From Rapana venosa (lineage: Eukaryota > Mollusca > Gastropoda > Neogastropoda > Muricidae), in assembly GCA_028751875.1 (NCBI GenBank), contig CM054167.1:19766059-19830058 (forward strand): a DNA stretch of 64,000 nucleotides. The letters are read 5' to 3'. Of the stretch, positions 13,901 to 26,700 are shown in pieces. The position numbers were made by a program, and so were the translations under genes. The notes below the pieces were generated by a model that saw only the letters and a program-made list of their open reading frames with translations, did no database searches and was not told where the DNA came from. Position 1 is the first letter of the stretch; every line of letters begins with the position of its first letter.

Positions 13901-16900
13901 AATGAATATAGCGTGTCAGAATCTTTTGCCTTTTTTGTTTCTTTGCTTTAAAAAAAAATTTTTTTAATCATTTACAATATTGTCTATATGCCAATATATG
14001 CATAAAATCTTGGAACACCCATCATTTGTTATTGTATTTGATAGAGAGACCAGCTTTGGTCAGTAGTATGGATACTACAAACATACCCATTGTACAGTCA
14101 GTCATGGCACTCAAAGAGAAGATATTCAGCTCCTGAGGAGCGGGATAGCCTAGTGGTTAGAGCATTGCACTCGTGATCTGACAGCCCAGGTTCAAGCCAC
14201 CATAAAGGCGCCCATTTATTCAAAGGGACTTTTTTTTTCCCCTCCTGCACTTGGCATCAGTACAGACAGGACTTCGCCCCCCCCAAAAAAGTCCTTAAGA
14301 TGAGACTGTAAACCCAGGCCCCGTGCAAACACATACAGATAATAATAATAATATATGGAATTTATATAGCGCTGAATCTTGTAAAAAAAACAAATCGGAG
14401 CGCTTATGTGCAAATGTTAAAAAAACCTGTTCCACCATTTGGAAGAGTAGGCCATTTCGTAAGAACAGAAAACCAAATTTTTTTTTAAAAAAAACGCACG
14501 CACACAGGTGTTGGCATTATAAGACACCCTCCCTCCCTGAAGTCAAGAATGCATCTACCTTTACAGTGGGAAGAACAAAGTCGCACACATAAAAATCTCA
14601 CCTCTAAATGAACCTCGGAGAAATCTAGCCAAGGAACAACCCCCAACCCTCCCAAAAACAAATCCAACAAAAATTTTGGCTCTTAACTTGGTGGTGGGGG
14701 AAATAATTAAAAAAACAACCCCACCTTCTTCTTGTTGTTGTTGCAGGGCACGTTCATTCAGAAGTTCTCTGGCTCGTTTTCTCAAGTGCTGTCGGCGTCG
14801 GAGAAGGTGGTGTGCGTGAGGGTGGACCAGGTGACCAAGAACATCTACTTCCTCACGCAGCTGCTGTCGCATAACAAGGTGGTGGTCTGCAACAACGGCA
14901 TGGACAAGTGCGTGACCATCATGGCCGGGGAGGATTGGCTGCCCTCCAACCTGGTGTTGCATCCCGCCAAAAGGTGAGTGGCGGCGGCGCTGGTGGTGGG
15001 GGTGGTGGTGTTGTTGTCGATGTTGTAGTCCTATACGCCTCGGAGACATGGAGAACCAACAAGAAGATTGAGAGCAGGCTCAGAGGCTTTGAAGGAAGGT
15101 GTCTTCGCCGAATCCTGAAACTTCACTGGCAGCAGCATGTCACCAACAGGGAAGTGTCAAAGCGCACCGGCATTGACAACATTGTGGCCGAGGTAAAACA
15201 GCGGCGATGGAGGTGGCTGGGACACACCCTCCGAATGGGCAAAAACAGACTCCCTCATACTGCGCTGAGATGGGCACCACCAGGGAAGAGGAAACGAGGC
15301 AGACCACTCGGCACTTGGAGGAGGACAGTAGAGGAGGAGATGAGAGAGGCGGGCAAGACCTGGAATGAATTGAGCTGGCTTGCCCAAGATAGAAAAGGCT
15401 GGAGGGATTTTGTTGGCGCCTTGTGTCCCAGCACATGGGATGAAGAGGATTAAGTAAGTCGATGTTGAATTATGTATAGTGGATTTTGTATTTTCAACTC
15501 TTACGGAAAGACGTCGACGTAGCAAAATTATGAGTCTGGAAATATCATGACTTGAGAAGCCAAATATTCTGCGGAGATGGAAGGATTAGTATTCATGATC
15601 TGCTAAATGTTGAGAATCCTCATGCAATCGAGGAAGTGGAGAAAGTTGAAGGACCTGTACAAGAAGTGACTGAAGATGAAAGCAGAAGAGCAATTCGAAC
15701 ATAGCATGAAGATGTGGGGAAAAAGTATTGGAAAGAAGACTGAAGAGCCTGTGCAATACTGATGAAAACCTGGGCTGCCTGTATTGCAGATGATCTTAGA
15801 GAAAGGGGCATAAATAAGGAGGAAGCTCAAAACAGAGAGAGATGGAGAAGGCTCATCAATGTCAAACCTCTCCTGGGAGAAACGTGACAAAAAAGGAAGA
15901 AGAAGAAGAACTCTACAGAACTCTGTATGGGACAAATGCTTTCTGACTCGTACATACTTTTTCCCCACCTGCTGGCGCCCATCATTTTAAATAGCATCCC
16001 CGCCTTCTAGAAATTGTGCTAGGGATTATCTCTTTTCTATTCCTCTCTGTTTCTGCCTGGTTTCTTTTCTTCCTGTCGCCTCTTTCTTGTCTATTTTCTC
16101 TGCCTTCTTAGTCCATTATCCTGCCTTTTTATTTCAAGAAAGACTGCAAAAATGAGTGCTAATTCCATTATCCTCGAAATATAAGAAGAAAGAAAGAAAG
16201 AAAGAAAGAAATATTTGTAGCATTCGGTTTTCTTGTCAAAACATGAAACGTGTGTGGTTTTTACAGAACTGTATATATGTAGCATTCAGTTTTCTTGTCA
16301 AACCATGAAACCTGTGGCTGTGTGGGTTTACAGAACTGTATATTTGTAGTATTCAGTTTTCTTGTCAAAACATGAAACCTGTGGCTGTGTGGGTTTACAG
16401 AATTCTATATTTGTAGCATTCAGTTTTCTGGTCAAAACATGAAACCTGTGGCTGTGTGGGTTTACAGAACTGTATATTTGTAGCATTCAGTTTTGTCCAA
16501 ACATGAAACCTGTGGCTGTGTGGGCTTACAGAACTCTATATTTGTAGCATTCAGTTTTCTTGTCAAAACATGAAACCTGTGGCTGTGTGGGTTTACAGAA
16601 CTGTATATTTGTACCTGCCCTCTTTAGGGTCAGGGAAGGTAAAGCAGCAAGGGAGAGGAGATGGGCGCCGCCCTCAATATGCTGGCCCTAGAGAAGTGAG
16701 GTCTCTGACGCCTCCCTCCCCTACGACCTTATAGGTTATGGGACTCCTTTACCGTTTTACCTTTATATTTGTAGCATTCAGTTTTCTTGTCAAAACGTGA
16801 AACGTGTGGCTGTGTGGGTTTTTACAGAACGATGTACTGGACGGACCAGAACCTGCGCACTCTCAACATGGCCTACATGGACGGTGAAGGGAAGAAGGAG

Positions 16901-19306
16901 ATATGGACAGACGTGCACGCCATACGAGACAGGCTGACCCTGTGCACCGTGAGGGAGCGCTTCTACTGGATCGATTACGACAGCATTGAGGTGGTGTCCA
17001 CCATTCTTACCATGAAACTGGATGGGAGTGACAGGTAGGGATGTGGGGGTAGGGTGGGATGGGTTTTTTGCCTTGTGATGTGGGTGATGGGGTAGTTGCA
17101 GTATGGCTTTAAAAAAAATCGTTTAGGAAGATATTTATATATATTTGCAGCAGCTAGCAAATTTGTTTTAAAAGTTGTTAGTAAGCAGTAGGGAGCGCTT
17201 CTACTGGATCGATTACGACAGCATTGAGGTGGTGTCCACCATTCTTACCATGAAACTGGATGGAAGGGACAGGTAGGGATGTGGGGGTAGGGTGGGATGG
17301 GTTTTTTTGCTTGTGATGTGGGCGATGGGGTAGTTGCAGTTATGGCTTTAAAAAAAAAAATCGTTTATGAAGATAATTATATATATTTGCAGCAGCTAGC
17401 AAATAATTTGTTTTAAAAGTTGTTAGTGAGCAGTAATACTAGCAATAACTACCAAAAAAAATATTAGTAGCAGTAATACTTGTACTTTTCAAAAAAAATA
17501 ATTTGTAGCGGTATTAGCAGTAAATGAAATTATTGTAGCAGTAATATAGCACTATTAGCAAAATAATTTTCAACACAAATAGCTGTAACATTATTATTAT
17601 ACATTATTACTGTTATTATTATTATTTTATTATTTTTATTAACATTAACTTTGTTTATAAAAATGGTAGTTGTAATGTTTAAAAATTGTGAGTAGCAATA
17701 ATTTGAAACGGATTATTAGTAGCAGTGATATTTACATCAGCAGCAGCTGGCAGTGGCAGCAACAGAAGCATTGGCAGTGGTAGTGGTGGTGGTGGTGGTT
17801 GTGGTGGTGGTGGCCTTTGGGTTTTGATGTCAGACAGGTCTGGAGGAAGTGTTCCATAGTCATGGGAGAAGTGCTGCAAAGACACATTGCAGAATCATCA
17901 TTTTTCTTTTCATTTTTATTTTTGGGATTTTCATTTTTTTTCATTTTCATACCACACATATTTCTCTGCGTGAAATTCAGGCTGCTCTCTCCCGGGAGAG
18001 CACATCGCCATAAGAGCAGCATCACCTATTTTTTTCCCGTCTGCAACTGTAATTATTTCCCTATCAGAGTGGCTTTTTTCTACAGATTTTGCCAGGGACA
18101 ACTCTTGTTGCTGTGGAATCTTTTATGTGTGTTAAATTTTTTTTTAAACTCACAGGACCTCAGTTTATTGTCTCTTTATTGTCTCATCCGAAAGACTAGC
18201 ACCCAGACCACCACTCATGGTCTAATGGATGGGGGAAAAGTTTTGGGCCCAAACAGGGATTCGAACCACCGCACGCTCCCGACCCAGACTTTTTGCTTTC
18301 TAGGCAGATGCGATACCGCGAGACCACCAATCCACCGATCCACCATACCATCCGACCACCAGTGTGAATATGTGATGTCGTGTCTGCAGTGTCCAGTCTC
18401 CATCTCACAATGGTCACTTGGTCTCCTCTGGGCAGGAGGCAGTAGTCATCTTTACTGTTGAACCATGAGTAGTGAAATCGCAGTCCCCAAAATTAGTTTG
18501 GGAATGCCGAGGGAAACGAACAACTGTTTATACATATTAAAAATTATTACATGACAAGTTCTTCTTCGTCGAACGCTCAGATAGCAACTACTGTTGTCTG
18601 TCACATGAGCGAAAATGCGTTACGCTGCTGTTAAGCGCCTGACAATTCAGGCCCAGCACATCCGACTTTCGCATGGGAGAGAATTGTTATCTTACAAATC
18701 TTTCTGAAAAAAAGGCAGGAGGATGGACCAAGAAGGCAGAAAATGAGTAGGTGACAAGAAGAAAAGGAACCAGGCAGAAACGGAGAGGGATAGAAAAGAG
18801 GAAATTCATGGAAGGTGGAGATGCTGTTCATACTTACAGGCCCTCGGCATCTCCACGGCATCCCCAGGGATATATATATGACAAATCATCATTATGAAAT
18901 TGACCGAAATGAAAACTTGTCGGGTATCGGCGGTGTTTCAGGTACGTACTGGGAAGATTCCCGCAGAAAATTTTGTACTCCATCGACGTCTTCGAGGGCT
19001 ACCTGTACATGATGGACCGACTAGCTCAGTCGGTGTTCAAGATGTCCACCTTCGCCTCACGACCCGTGCTGTCAGAAATGCACCACATGCGAACGGATGT
19101 TCATCAGTTACGTGTGATGCACAGTCCTCCTCGCGGTGAGTGGAAGCGTTTTTACTGTTTGCATGGTCATTCTCACTCACATCGCCCATGATCATTTTGC
19201 TTAATAAAGGAGAGGGAACCCCCATGGTGTGTGACTTGTGATGTGCGGGTAACCATCAAGCATCTGCTTCAGGAGTGTCGAGATGTCCAGGATATTAGGC
19301 ACAAGC

Positions 19307-19369
<63 letters not shown>

Positions 19370-22300
19370 AATATATGGTTTTGGTTTTGGTTTTATCTCA
19401 TTTTATGTGTAGTTGAGGTGGTTTTCCTACAACACGGTGCCCGTCCTAGGTTGACCCTTATGGTTGGCTAGGGCTTTGATACAAGGAACGACAGTAGAGT
19501 TGGTTTTATACCCTGTTTTAATCTGCATATAGCTGCACAGTTTTAATCCAAGATTTAACATTTGACGAGGCGACAACCCTGATATGGCCTCTGTGGTCAG
19601 TGGGGCTATAAACAACAGGAGTGGATTGGTTTGCATGGCTATAGTGGTAGAATGCATAGTGCCTGTAGGGGATCTGCCCACTGGCTTCAGCCGACATATT
19701 GATGCCTTGGAGCAAGAACGATCTATCAAAAGAACCGCCACTTTCGAAAGTTTCGAGATACACTTCATTTGAAAAGTTTGAAAGGTCAGAACAAATCGAG
19801 GATAACGGAAGTATTCAGTTTTTGGAAAGAGAAATGGGTATTGGTGCGATCTTTATCATAGCATCTTTATATTGTAATACATGTAGAAGAAAGCGCATAA
19901 ATGCATATTTACAACTGGTGGCCTGTTTTTGCCTTGAATTTTCTTGCAGTCTGCATGTGAAACTTTGATGTCAACTAATTCTGGTCCTCTCAAAGCGATT
20001 CTAGGCTAGGCTAGTGCAGAAAGTGGAATTTCCTGTAAAGGCCAGGATAGCAAAAACACTGGCAGTGAAGGTAGACCACCTTGCTTACAGAGAAAATACA
20101 GGGCATGGCACAAAGCTTGACCCTCTTTCCCAAATAAGATCACATTCCAGCCATCAGTTTTCAGCAGGAACAACCACACAACCTCCAGGCCCGCCAGTGT
20201 TACATAAACCCTGCCCAGTAGTTTAAGTGTATCCACTCCTAGGCAAGAAGGTTTCGCACAGCTGGATGTCTGCTGTTGCAGACCCCTGTCCCTGATAATT
20301 GGCATTAAATTGGCATTAAAGGCTTTAGAGGAAAAGCAGGTTGCTGTGTGGTAGTCCAATGTACCCTGTGAAATTTCCTAGGGTAATTTTGTGCAAAGGT
20401 TTTCTTCAAATATCTTTGAAATTAATAAAACTTTTATTTGATACTTTTGTCATCTGAAAGTTTACAATAAATTCTACCAAATATGAAAAAATAAAAAAAA
20501 TTGCTAATTTTTTCAGATAAACCGTTGTTGCTCTTAGGCATCGATATTCAGACTTCAGCTTGCCCAGGCCAAAAGCTTTGTCAGTTATTGTCAGCTCATT
20601 GCCAAGGCCTACACTAAAATATTATGTTGTAAACTGTTGTGTTGAGATTGCCTTCAGCCATGACAAGCTCTTAATATAATGGGACGGGATAGCCTAGTGG
20701 TTAGAACACTGTGTTCGCAATCCGACGACCCGGGTTCAATTCCCATTCAAGAGGATATTTTCCCCTGGAGTTAAGGAAGGACATCCGTTATGTTGTGTGT
20801 TGTTGCAGTCTCCAATCCATGTGACGCAATACAGTGCAATGATTTATGCCTGCTGAGTGAAACAGGAGCCAAGTGTGTGTGTTCACAACGCGTCCTGCTT
20901 TCCAACTCTGCCGATGGATGCACTGCTGGTAATGGTATGTGTGTGTGTGGTGTGTAGTGTTTGTGTGTTGGGGGGGAGGGAGGAGGAGGGTGTGTGTGTT
21001 GGGAGGGGAAAGGGGTATGTGTGTGTAGTGTGTGTGTTGGGGAGGGGAGGGGTTTGACAATGACACAATGACAATGACATTCTTTTATTTCGAGGATAAT
21101 GAATAAGCACCCATGTGCCTTTTTACATCCAGTCCCCGCCCTTAGGGATATATATAAGAGATAGAGACAGAGAGTGTGTATGTGTTGGGGGGGGGGGGGG
21201 GGGGGGGGATTGAACCTAAGACTGTTCATGTTTTTTGTCCACCTGCTGGACATTTGCATGTTTTGCATGCATGAGTTTGTATGTGTGTGTGTATGGTTTG
21301 TGATGTGCATTGTTTGTGGTTTGTGGTGTGGTGGTTAGTGTTTGTGTGTTGGGGAGGGGGGAAGGGAGGAGGAGGGTGTGTGTGTGTGTGGTTTGTGTGT
21401 TAGGGTGTGGGTTGGTTTGTGATGTGTAGTGTTTGTGTGGTTTGTGATGTGCAGTGTGTGTGGTTTGTGGTTTGTTGTGTAGTGTTTGTGTGTGTGATGG
21501 TGTGTGTGTAGTGTTGGTGTGTGTGGAGGTGGTGATGGTGGTGGTGGTTATCCTCACTTTATCGCAAAATTAGACATTCAGGAAAAGAATGTGTATAAAA
21601 GAGCACATATGTATATGATAAAGAGGGGAGAGAAAATCTTGAGAGAGAGAAAGGTCCATGTGTGTGTGGTAGGTATGTGTATGTGTGTATGTACAAGTGC
21701 ACAAGCATGTGTGTCCGTGCGTGTGTATGTGTGTATGTGGTTTTTTTAAAATGATAAAACATTTTAAACGTAGTTAAAGCTTAAGCCCCGAAGAGAAAGA
21801 GAAAAGGGGCTATGTGACAATTGCAGCAGTTTGAAGATAATACTTGCAATCTTGTGCTGTTTTGTACTGCACAAAGAAAAAAAAAGCTATGTAAGAATGT
21901 CGCAGTTTAAAGATAAAACTTGCAGGCAATGCAATCGTGTGTGCTGCTTGTTCCGCATGAAAAAAAGCTGTGTAAGAATGTCGCCGTTTGAAGAAAAAAC
22001 TTGTAGCCATGCCATTTAATGCTGCGTGTTACCACTACAAGCACGTGACTGCCATTTGAAGATAAAACTTGTAGCCTTGCCATTTCATGCTGCATGTTAC
22101 CACTGCAAGCACATGACTGCCGTTTGAAGATAAAACTTGTAGCCATGCCATTTCATGCTGCGTGTTACCGCTACAAGCACATGACTGCCGTTTGAAGATA
22201 AAACTTGTAGCCATGCCATTTCATGCTTTGTGTTACCGCTACAAGCACATGACTGCCATTTGAAGATAAAACTTGTAGCCATGCCATTTCATGCTGTGTG

Positions 22301-23684
22301 TTACCACTTGCGAGCACATGACTGCCGTTTGAAGATAAAACTTGTAGCCATGCCATTTCATGCTGCGTGTTACCACTACAAGCACATGACTGCCTGTGTG
22401 AAGATAAAACTTGTAGCCATGCCATTTCATGCTGCGTGTTACCACTTGCGAGCTCATGACTGCCTGTGTGAAGGTGCTCAACCACAACCACCCACGCCGC
22501 AACCCTCCCCACCCCAGACTCCGGGTCAGCTCCCCACAACTGCAGGACCCAGACCCAAACCCAGACCCACTGCCGCTAGTACCACCAGGTCCTCTTCCAC
22601 CACTACTAGGACTGTGGAGAGCCGCTGCAGACCCAGTCTCCCTATGAAATGTGTTTGCATTTCTGTCTGAACGGAGCGTTCTGTCAGTTCGTCAATGGAA
22701 AGCCTGTTTGCACGTAAGTTTGTGGTGTCGTTGGGTTTTTTTTTGTGTGTGTGTGTGTGGTGCTGTTAGGGTTATTTTTGGTTTGTGGGTGGAAGTGTTG
22801 TGTGTAGGGTGTGTTTTGGGGGTGGTGTGGATGGGTGGGTGGGTGGGTTTGTGTAGGTGGTGTTTGGTGTGAGTGTGTGTTTGGGTGTGTGTGTGTGGGT
22901 GGTTTTGTGTGTGTGTGGTGTTGTTGTTTTTTTTGGGTATGTGTGTGCGTCGAGGCAGCCGGAATGACATGGGCCGAGCTGAAGAGGATCTCCCAAAACC
23001 GAGTTCGTTGGAGGGGTGTTGTTGCAGCCCTATGTTCCCCAAGGAACGAAGAGTCCTAAGTCAGGCTACTTAATGCCAAAAATGTTTTCCAGGTGCAGTT
23101 TTGGGTTCAGCGGGTCACGGTGTGAGCATGCGGTACCCACAAAGAGCGGGGCTCCCCCTGATGCAGATGTCGCGGTCACCACTTCCAACACGACGGAGGA
23201 GGGCAGCGGGGCTGTGGCCGCCCCCTTGTCGGGTGGTTTGAAAGCTGGCGGCATCATCGGCATCGTTGTGGCCATCTTGGCGGTCGTGGCCATAGTTGTG
23301 GGGGCCACCTTGTACTATCGGACAAAGAGGTTAGTGGGTGTTGGCGAATTTTTTATTTTTATTTGGTTTCGAGGATAATGGAATAAGCACTTATATGCTT
23401 TTTTTATATCCAGTCCCCGTGTGTATGCGGTTTTGTAAATTCTGTCATCTGTTCCCACCGGCACACAATGGCCTACTGTTACGAAAAGCGGAACAGGATT
23501 TAACGTGTGCGCAAGATGTTCTACGTGCGTTCGCACACGGGGCATTGGTTTATAGTCTCATTGTGAGCGTGTGTGTCAAAGTTGGGTTTTCCAAAAAAAA
23601 AAGGTGTAGATGAGGGGTGTGTGTATGTTGTATGTGTGTAGTTGTAGTAATATCTTCACTTTCACACATTTAGACCATTTGAAG

Positions 23685-23717
<33 letters not shown>

Positions 23718-26700
23718 GTGTACATATGTAGGGGTGTGTGTGTGGGGGGGGGGATGTGCAATGTAGGGTGTGTGATGTGTGTGTGGGGGGGGGGGGGATG
23801 AGTGTTTTATTTTTTATTTTGGGATGATGGAATGACTCGTGTGCTTTTTTTATTTTTTACATCCAGTCCTTGTGTGCGTGCAATTTTTGTCTACTATTGG
23901 AAAATCAGGATGGTAGCCATTGCAGTTGTATGTGTTTACGTTTTTTTTTGGTTTTTTTAATTCTAATTGTGTGCATGCATGTGTGTGTAGTTGTAGCAAT
24001 ATATTCAGTTTAACATCTATTCAAATTTAGTGATTTTAGACCATTTGGGGAGGGGGGGGGGAGGGGGGGGGTTGATGTGCATACATCTGTAAAAAAAACA
24101 ACCCAAAAAACCACATTAATTCTAGATAATGTGTGTTTGAGTGAGTGTGTTTTTTAAATTTGGGGAATGACTTGTGTGCTTTTTTTATTTTATTTTTTTA
24201 CACATCTAATCTATGTGTGCATGCTTATTTTGTCATCCGTTCCCATCAGCACAAATGGCCTACTCTCCTGAAATGCAGAACAGGTTTTTGCGTGCATGTA
24301 TGTGTATGAGGAGGGGGTTAATTGTGTGTGGGAGGAGGTGATTTGTGTGTGCAATGGTTTGGGTACTCGTGTGTGTGTGTGTGTGAGTGAGTGTGGAGGT
24401 GGGGTTGCAGGGTGGGGTGGGGGGTGGGGGGGAGGTCAGGGAGGTCATGTGTGTGTGTCAGAGGTGTATTGTGTGTGTATATGGGTTTGGGTTTTTGGTA
24501 TCTTTTGGTTGTGTTGTGTGTGGGTTTTGGCTTGCAAGACAGGTTGGTGGAAGGAGGTTTCTGGTGTTTTTCTGGTGTGTAAAAAAACCTTGAGATATTG
24601 GCAACAAAAACTAACGAAAAGTGTTCTTTTGACTCGGGGGGTGGAAACCATACATTTACGAGGTCCTGACGACTTGGATTGGTGTGTTGCAGGGCAGACA
24701 AGCATAATTACGCAGGGGTGGAGTTTAAGATGGAGAGTGACGAGGCCTTCCTTGTACCTGGAGGTAGTAGTAGGGGAGAGGTGAGTCCCTTAGTTTTTTT
24801 CGTTTTTTTCTCCTCCTCCCTGAAATCGGGGAATCGTTGCGAATGTCGGTTGTTATCTTTATTTTATGTCAAGGATAATGGAATAAGCACTTGTGTGCTT
24901 TTTTACAAGTCCCTGAAATGGGGAATCGTGAATGTCGGTCGTTATCTTTATTTTATTTTATTTCAAGGATAATGGAATAAGCACTCATGTGCTTTTTTTA
25001 CATCCAGTCCCTGTGTGTATGCAGTTATGTAAATTTTGTCATCCGTTCCCACTGGCACTCGATGGCCTACTCTTCCAAAAAGTAATAATAAATAATAATA
25101 ATAATGTATGCAATTTATATAGCGCTGAATCTTGTAAAGCAAACAAATCAAAGCGCAAAAGTGGAACGGGTTTTAACATGTGCGCAAGATGGTCTGCGTG
25201 CATTTGCATATGGGGCCTTGGTTTATAGACTCATCCGAAGGACTTTTGGGGAGAGTGGAGTCGGCACTGATGTTAACTCCAGAGGAAAAATCCTCCTGAA
25301 CGAGATTCAAACCCGGGTTAGCAGATCACGAGCGCATCACTCTAACCTCTAGGCTATCCTGTCCCCCATATATATATTCAAGTAACAGATCAGTCTTCCC
25401 CCCCCCCACCCCCAATTTTGTTTTTGTTTTGTTCTTTAGCTAGAGCTAAGAGATTTACCAATGGTGAAACTTTATTAATGTGACCCATTTTTACACATTA
25501 TTAAGGTAGCAAACATGACACCTGCACGCATACCATTTAAAAAAAAAAATTGTGATGCATACATTTTGTGTTGGTCATCCATTTGTACTTACACAAAATG
25601 GCCTTCTCTTTGGAAATATGTGTACCAAGATAGATGTTCTACGTGGTTTGGATTTGAGGCCTCACTTTATAGTCTCATCCAAAGGACTTTTTGAGGAATG
25701 GGGTCGGTACCAGTATTAACTCCAGAGGAAAACCCTTTCAAATGAACCTCTATGGTTGCTTGAACCTGGGCCATCGGACTGAGCGTTCAACGCTCTAACC
25801 ACTGGGCTATCCTGCACCTTCCCCCCCACCCCCACAAATACAAGTATGAGGTGAGGTGGTTTTTCTTTCTTATAAAAGGTAAAAGGTAAAGGAGTCCCAT
25901 AACCTATAAGGTCGTAGGGGAGCGAGGCTTCAGAGACCTCACTTCTCTAGGGCCAGCATATTGAGGGCGGCGCCCATCTCCTCTCCCTCGCTGCTTTACC
26001 TTCCCTGACCCTAAAGAGGGCAGGTACCCATTTACAGCTGGGTGAACTGGGGGAACTGTACTGAAGCCAAGGCGCGCAAACGGTCACCCATCCAACTGGT
26101 AACCACGCTTGACGCTGCTTAACTTGGCTGGGGGAAAGTGAGTGCTCCGACCACTGAGCTATCCCGTCCCCAATACTGTTTTTAAAAAAAAATCTCAATT
26201 CTGACGGACACCATAGCATAGTGGTTAATAATAATAATAATAAATAGAATTTATATAGCGCTATATCTTGCAAAAACAAATCAAAGCGCATGCATTCATC
26301 CTGTTCTGACACATGCAACAAGTTACAATTAATAGTTTTTACAAATTCAAATGTATACACACACGCGCACACACACACATGCACATACACACGCACACAG
26401 AGGTTGTGTACTATGGCAGGGTGGTGGGGGTTTCGGCTAAGACCATTCAGTCCTATGGGCCCGTGAAGTCATAGGTTTGAATCTTGGTGGCATCTGGTGG
26501 ATTAAGGGTGGAGATTTTTACAGTCTCCCAGGTCAACTTCAAGTGCAGACCTGCCAGTGCCTTAAGTCAGTTCATGTATATACATATGTAGAAGATCAAA
26601 TATCCCTTAATTCATGTCGGTGTTCGGTGCGTTAGAGAAAACGCGAACCATACCCAAGCATACATTCCTGAAGTTGGAATGCGGCTACCTTCATGGCGGG

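Noticed and set aside
14908..15453. A gene fusing LRP exon 9 to LINE coding sequence
   Set aside because: The long frame is not the exon 9 frame. Exon 9 has a sound donor at 14974, and its own frame meets TGA just after it.
20006..20359. 117-codon minus-strand frame in LRP intron
   Set aside because: No recognisable domain, no splice context and biased composition; probably chance.
20683..20760. tRNA gene
   Set aside because: A- and B-box-like motifs are present here and at many other S1-S6 heads, but each is followed by a SINE body and does not fold into a full cloverleaf by eye.
22230..22472. Repeated peptide frame over the 68-bp array
   Set aside because: Unit length is not a multiple of three and frames shift; it is minisatellite sequence, not a coding repeat.
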